Of a stretch of 64,000 nt of DNA, positions 61,040-64,000 are shown in pieces. Position 1 is the stretch's first letter. Each line of letters begins with the position of its first letter. The DNA comes from an uncultured Anaerolineae bacterium. GTDB taxonomy: Bacteria > Chloroflexota > Anaerolineae > Aggregatilineales > Phototrophicaceae. A model generated the notes under the pieces. That model saw only the letters and a program-made list of their open reading frames with translations. It was not told where the DNA came from and did not search any database. The translations under genes and the position numbers were made by a program. The DNA lies in the NCBI GenBank assembly GCA_934216615.1, contig CAKQCB010000009.1, forward strand, positions 1 to 64,000, written 5' to 3'.

Positions 61040-62329
61040 ATGGCGTATGGGAATTTTGTGCGTCGTTCTGCAACTGCGTCTTCACCCGATGACCAGAATT
61101 TTAATCATCTTGTCCTTGATATTGCCTATTTCGGGTTGGCAATGGCGGCGACGACACGGTTTTTATCGGTCTATGCCATTCGTGTGGGCGCGACTACGAC
61201 AGACCTCGGTTGGATTTCCGCGCTTCCCGCGCTCATCCTGCTGATCTCATCGTCTTTTGGGGTGTGGTGGAGTAATCGCTATAAGAACCCCGTCCATGCC
61301 TTATATTTACCCGGCCTGTTGATGCGGTTGGTGTTCTTGCTTCCTGCATTTGCGCCGTTCTTCCCCATGCACTTACAACCGCTGTGGTTAATCATCGCCG
61401 TTTCGATACCTGCGTTTCCTCAAGGCCCTGCGGGGGTCAGTTTCCAAGTGGTGATGCTGAACGCCATCAAGCCCAGCCGGATGACGCACCTGCTGAGCAA
61501 ACGCTCTTTGGCGTTAAATATTACCGTAGCCATTGGGGCATTGGTCTTTGGCGTGTGGCTAGAACATATCCCCTTCCCACTCAACTATCAGGTGATGTTT
61601 GTCCTCGCCTTCATTTGTGGCTTGCTCAGTTGGCGACATTGTTTAGCCATCAAAATGGAGCCTGTTTCGTCTACTCAAGCGATGTTACAAGCAGAAGTCC
61701 TGCCCGTAAAACCCAAGTTCAGCCCATGGAAACATCAAGGATTTCGTAAAGTCGCGACGGTTGCGGCCGTCATGCACGTGACGATGTTCTCAATCGTCTC
61801 GCTCACTCAGTTATATTTGGTTGAAAATTTAGGCGCGACAGAGGGGTTCATCGCGTTATTCGCGATGGTAGAACTTGCGGCGGGGGCGTTAGCCTCCATT
61901 TTTACGCGCCAAATTGCAACGCGCATCGGCAATCTCAAAATGATTGCCTTCGGCATGATCGGCACAGCCATCGCAGCGCTGATTTTTGTGGTAGCACAAA
62001 ATATGTATGTGACATTGATTGGCGCGGCCATTTCAGGCGCGTGTTGGACAGCGGCCGCATCCGTCGGTTTGTTCGCCTACTTTGTAGAACGTATTCCATC
62101 CGAAGAAATGGCTTCTTGTTCGGTAGCGTATAACCAGATTATCGGGCTGGCGCTTTTCATCGCCCCATTGATTGGCAGTGTACTGACAGCGATGAATATC
62201 CCGCTTGTGATGATCATGTTTATTGGCGGGGCTTTACGGTTTGTCGCGTATCCGTTGATCTTTCCTGAATCTATGCGTTTTGCTAAGAAACCGAAAATTT
62301 CACCCGAGCCTGTAAGTATCTCGCGCTAA
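61040..62329 (+). CDS. MFS transporter
   Basis: 429 aa with about twelve helices, in two six-helix halves separated by a cytoplasmic loop (about 200-230). The N-terminal half holds the SVYAIRVGATTTDLGW stretch and a loop WWSNRYKNP that stands in place of the usual motif A. Substrate is not predictable; drug or sugar export is typical. The last four bases overlap the end of the convergent SH3-like gene. It has its own 5' region with no clear promoter. Confidence 0.82.
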   Translation: MAYGNFVRRSATASSPDDQNFNHLVLDIAYFGLAMAATTRFLSVYAIRVGATTTDLGWISALPALILLISSSFGVWWSNRYKNPVHALYLPGLLMRLVFLLPAFAPFFPMHLQPLWLIIAVSIPAFPQGPAGVSFQVVMLNAIKPSRMTHLLSKRSLALNITVAIGALVFGVWLEHIPFPLNYQVMFVLAFICGLLSWRHCLAIKMEPVSSTQAMLQAEVLPVKPKFSPWKHQGFRKVATVAAVMHVTMFSIVSLTQLYLVENLGATEGFIALFAMVELAAGALASIFTRQIATRIGNLKMIAFGMIGTAIAALIFVVAQNMYVTLIGAAISGACWTAAASVGLFAYFVERIPSEEMASCSVAYNQIIGLALFIAPLIGSVLTAMNIPLVMIMFIGGALRFVAYPLIFPESMRFAKKPKISPEPVSISR

Positions 62330-62982
62330 GCATCTTCCTCAGTCGCTTCTGGAGTGACTTCTGGTGTCAGCTCAGGGGTGACGTTCAAGTTGGGTGGTAG
62401 CGTCGCGCGCGAATCTGCCTCTCGAACCAATGATGTAGCAGACGGTGTAAACGACGGTTCAAGCGTGACTGTCGGCAGCGGGGTTGGGGTTGTGCTAGGG
62501 GTCAGCGTCGGGTTCATGGGCGAGATCACACTTTCGTGCATGTAGGCGAGTTCTCTCCGTCGGGTTTCGGGGTTGCTGTCGATGGTGTACCATTCACTTC
62601 CCGCATCACGCCCTAGAACACAAACAACAGCGCCTTGAGAATACCCCGTAAGCACTGCGCCTTCAGGCTGTGAACGCACAACTGCATTCGGCACAATCAC
62701 GCGGAAATCTTGACATTCAGGGATGGGTGTAGCGCTTGGGAATGGTGTCAGGGCTTGGGTGGCAAATGGGGTGAAGCGAATGGCTGTTGCAGAGCTAACC
62801 ATGATGGCGCGCTCGGTCGATTCTTGTACGCCTAATCCACCTGTGCGTACAAAGGTTTGCGCCCCTTGGATCAAATAATACAACCCAAAGACAATCGCTC
62901 CAGCCACGATAAAAATAAGTAACACTGGCGGTTCTGATTTTCGGCGTGAAGGGCCACGCCCTCCGCGTTTACCTAACCCCAT
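62326..62982 (-). CDS. Membrane-anchored protein with SH3-like domain
   Basis: 218 aa from the ATG at 62982, which has GAAGG upstream; the frame extends nine codons further. A basic cytoplasmic start (GKRGGRGPSRRK), one helix (about 20-40), then an SH3-like domain (about 88-150) with VRSQPEG, VVCVLGRD and EWYTI strands and two Cys. The last 65 residues are a Thr/Pro-rich linker and acidic end. It has the same parts as the SH3 protein at 311-1834. It may bind the cell wall. Confidence 0.7.
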   Translation of the reverse strand: MGLGKRGGRGPSRRKSEPPVLLIFIVAGAIVFGLYYLIQGAQTFVRTGGLGVQESTERAIMVSSATAIRFTPFATQALTPFPSATPIPECQDFRVIVPNAVVRSQPEGAVLTGYSQGAVVCVLGRDAGSEWYTIDSNPETRRRELAYMHESVISPMNPTLTPSTTPTPLPTVTLEPSFTPSATSLVREADSRATLPPNLNVTPELTPEVTPEATEEDA

Positions 62983-63085
62983 ACCAACACCTTCAATGCA
63001 AACGAGCATTCACGTCTGTTTTATATCACAGTCGCGCCCATTACTATATCAGAAGCCAAAACGAAGGGTAACCGCAGAAGTTTCG

Positions 63086-63451
63086 TCAGCTATCGCGCAG
63101 CAGTTCATGCACCCGCGCGATCAAATTTTTCCAACCATTCACTTTGGTCACATAAGCCGCCGCCCCTGCATCAAACGCTTTATCACGTTCGTCAGGACTG
63201 CTTTCAAAAGCGCTCAAAATAATGATGGGAATATGCTGTGTTTGAGGGTTTGCTTTAATTGTGCGACACACATCGTAACCCGACATATCCGGCAGGTTGA
63301 CGTCACAAATAATCAACGCAGGTAGTTTTTCAAAAGCATGTTTAATTCCGCTGGTACCGTTCGCGGCAAACCGTGTCTCCAGAGCTTCCCGCTTTAATAA
63401 CGACCGTAGTAAATTTTGTACTAGATCGTCGTCATCGATGATTAAAATCAT
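63086..63451 (-). CDS. Single-domain response regulator (CheY-like)
   Basis: 121 aa, all receiver. Acidic pocket in LIIDDDD, phosphoacceptor Asp in ICDVNLPD, Ser in ILSAFES and Lys in YVTKVNG. No output domain; no kinase is encoded nearby. It lies 77 bases downstream of the SH3-like protein gene's start and may be transcribed into it. It may serve the orphan GAF kinase at 26197, but there is no evidence. Confidence 0.9.
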   Translation of the reverse strand: MILIIDDDDLVQNLLRSLLKREALETRFAANGTSGIKHAFEKLPALIICDVNLPDMSGYDVCRTIKANPQTQHIPIIILSAFESSPDERDKAFDAGAAAYVTKVNGWKNLIARVHELLRDS

Positions 63452-63557
63452 ATTCTTTAAACTTAACTAAAAAAAGGTATCAAAATTGTAACATAAATAA
63501 ACCCGATGGATATAGCAAGACCTTCCCCCTAAAAACTTGAGGTTTAAAGAAAATAAA

Positions 63558-63593
63558 AACAGGCGACACTTTGAATCGAGAGTGTCGCCTGTT
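63558..63593 (-). terminator. Terminator of icd
   Basis: Thirteen-base perfect arms (63558-63570, 63581-63593), with a T-rich tail on the minus strand, 18 bases past the icd stop codon. Confidence 0.85.
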
Positions 63594-63610
63594 CTCACTA
63601 GATTGAGAGG

Positions 63611-64000
63611 TTATTCCATATTGTTGATGATGGCGGTAGCAAATTCGCTTGTGCGAACTTCGGTCGCGCCTTGCATTTGACGGGCAAAGTCATACGTCAC
63701 GACTTTTTGTTCCAACGTCTTTTCGTATGCCTTAGTAATCATCTCAGCAGCTTCGAACCAACCGAGATGTTCGAGCATCATCACACCGCTGAACAACAAG
63801 GAACCCGGGTTCACCTTATCCAAGTTGGTGTACTTGGGTGCAGTGCCGTGTGTCGCTTCGAACAAGGCGATTTCGTCGCTGATGTTCGCGCCCGGCGCAA
63901 TCCCCACACCACCGACTTCGGCGGCGATGGCGTCGCTCAAATAGTCGCCGTTCAAGTTGGGGGTTGCCAACACATCAAACTCGCTAGGACGCAGAAGCAT
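63611..64000 (-). CDS. icd: Isocitrate dehydrogenase, C-terminal part (truncated by window edge)
   Basis: The last 129 residues. [37 protein letters not shown] (NADP-site region), [19 protein letters not shown] and VTYDFARQM match the NADP-dependent enzyme closely. The Met at the window edge corresponds to an internal Met of the family, not the start. The enzyme makes 2-oxoglutarate in the TCA cycle. About 290 residues lie outside the window. Confidence 0.94.
   Translation of the reverse strand: MLLRPSEFDVLATPNLNGDYLSDAIAAEVGGVGIAPGANISDEIALFEATHGTAPKYTNLDKVNPGSLLFSGVMMLEHLGWFEAAEMITKAYEKTLEQKVVTYDFARQMQGATEVRTSEFATAIINNME

Noticed and set aside
63611..64000. Complete gene starting at the Met on the right edge
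   Set aside because: The sequence is only the last third of isocitrate dehydrogenase; the Met aligns to an internal residue.
1..64000. CRISPR array, prophage, insertion sequence or integrative element
   Set aside because: No regularly spaced repeats, transposase, integrase or phage structural genes were seen. The only tRNA has no duplicated 3' end nearby.

Overview
The window looks like part of a chromosome of a Chloroflexota bacterium, most likely near Anaerolineae. This is an inference from gene content, not a database match. The clues are secreted proteins with SH3-like domains joined by Pro/Thr 'PTATQ' linkers, several WD40/NHL-type secreted proteins, F420-type luciferase-like enzymes, carotenoid enzymes, no outer-membrane or LPS genes, and a housekeeping sigma factor with a GTG start. 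Base composition and codon use look even throughout. I see no prophage, insertion sequence, integrase or CRISPR array.

Layout. 1-6.6 kb: a secreted SH3 protein, an AI-2E family membrane protein, an AmaP-like membrane protein, an F420-type oxidoreductase and an M20 dipeptidase. 6.6-12.5 kb (minus strand): a compact operon yqeY - pgpH-like c-di-AMP phosphodiesterase - ybeY - two dgkA-like kinases - a membrane-anchored GH18-like protein. 12.5-19.1 kb: mostly membrane or secreted proteins of unknown role, a TPR protein and a response regulator. 19.1-30 kb: lipA, a DnaB-C-like ATPase, the sigma factor gene, a GYDGQF-type membrane protein, an orphan ABC ATPase, a phosphoribosyltransferase, a methyltransferase, a GAF histidine kinase, a beta-lactamase-fold hydrolase and a tRNA-Val(CAC). 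30-46 kb: a NAGPA-domain lipoprotein, a GT39-like glycosyltransferase, aspartate kinase with an elaborate leader, a carotenoid desaturase-like oxidoreductase plus a fatty-acid-desaturase-fold enzyme, an aminotransferase, a methyltransferase, an enoyl-CoA hydratase, an SDR, a cyclase and a large NHL/PPC secreted protein.

46-57.1 kb (minus strand) is an extracellular polysaccharide region: two Wzz-like chain-length proteins, a CpsD-like ATPase, three glycosyltransferases and dTDP-rhamnose genes rfbB and rfbD (rfbA and rfbC are not here). Interleaved with these are RNase HII, two HAD phosphatases and a zinc-ribbon phospholipase-D-like protein. 57.1-64 kb: folE, metK under a SAM-I riboswitch, a low-molecular-weight phosphatase, bactofilin, an MFS transporter, a second SH3-like membrane protein, a single-domain response regulator and the C-terminal part of isocitrate dehydrogenase at the right edge.

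The most notable regulatory element is upstream of aspartate kinase (34,886-35,089, minus strand). A TTGACA-17-TACGAT promoter is followed by a 24-codon leader ORF dense in Met and Thr codons. After it come mutually exclusive pairing segments and a 12-bp terminator hairpin with a seven-T tract. This has the layout of classical ribosome-mediated transcription attenuation, here reading methionine and threonine, two end products of the aspartate pathway. The same window carries a SAM-I riboswitch on metK, so two different sensing logics act on one metabolic branch. A 14-bp inverted repeat sits over the predicted start of the divergent carotenoid transcript.
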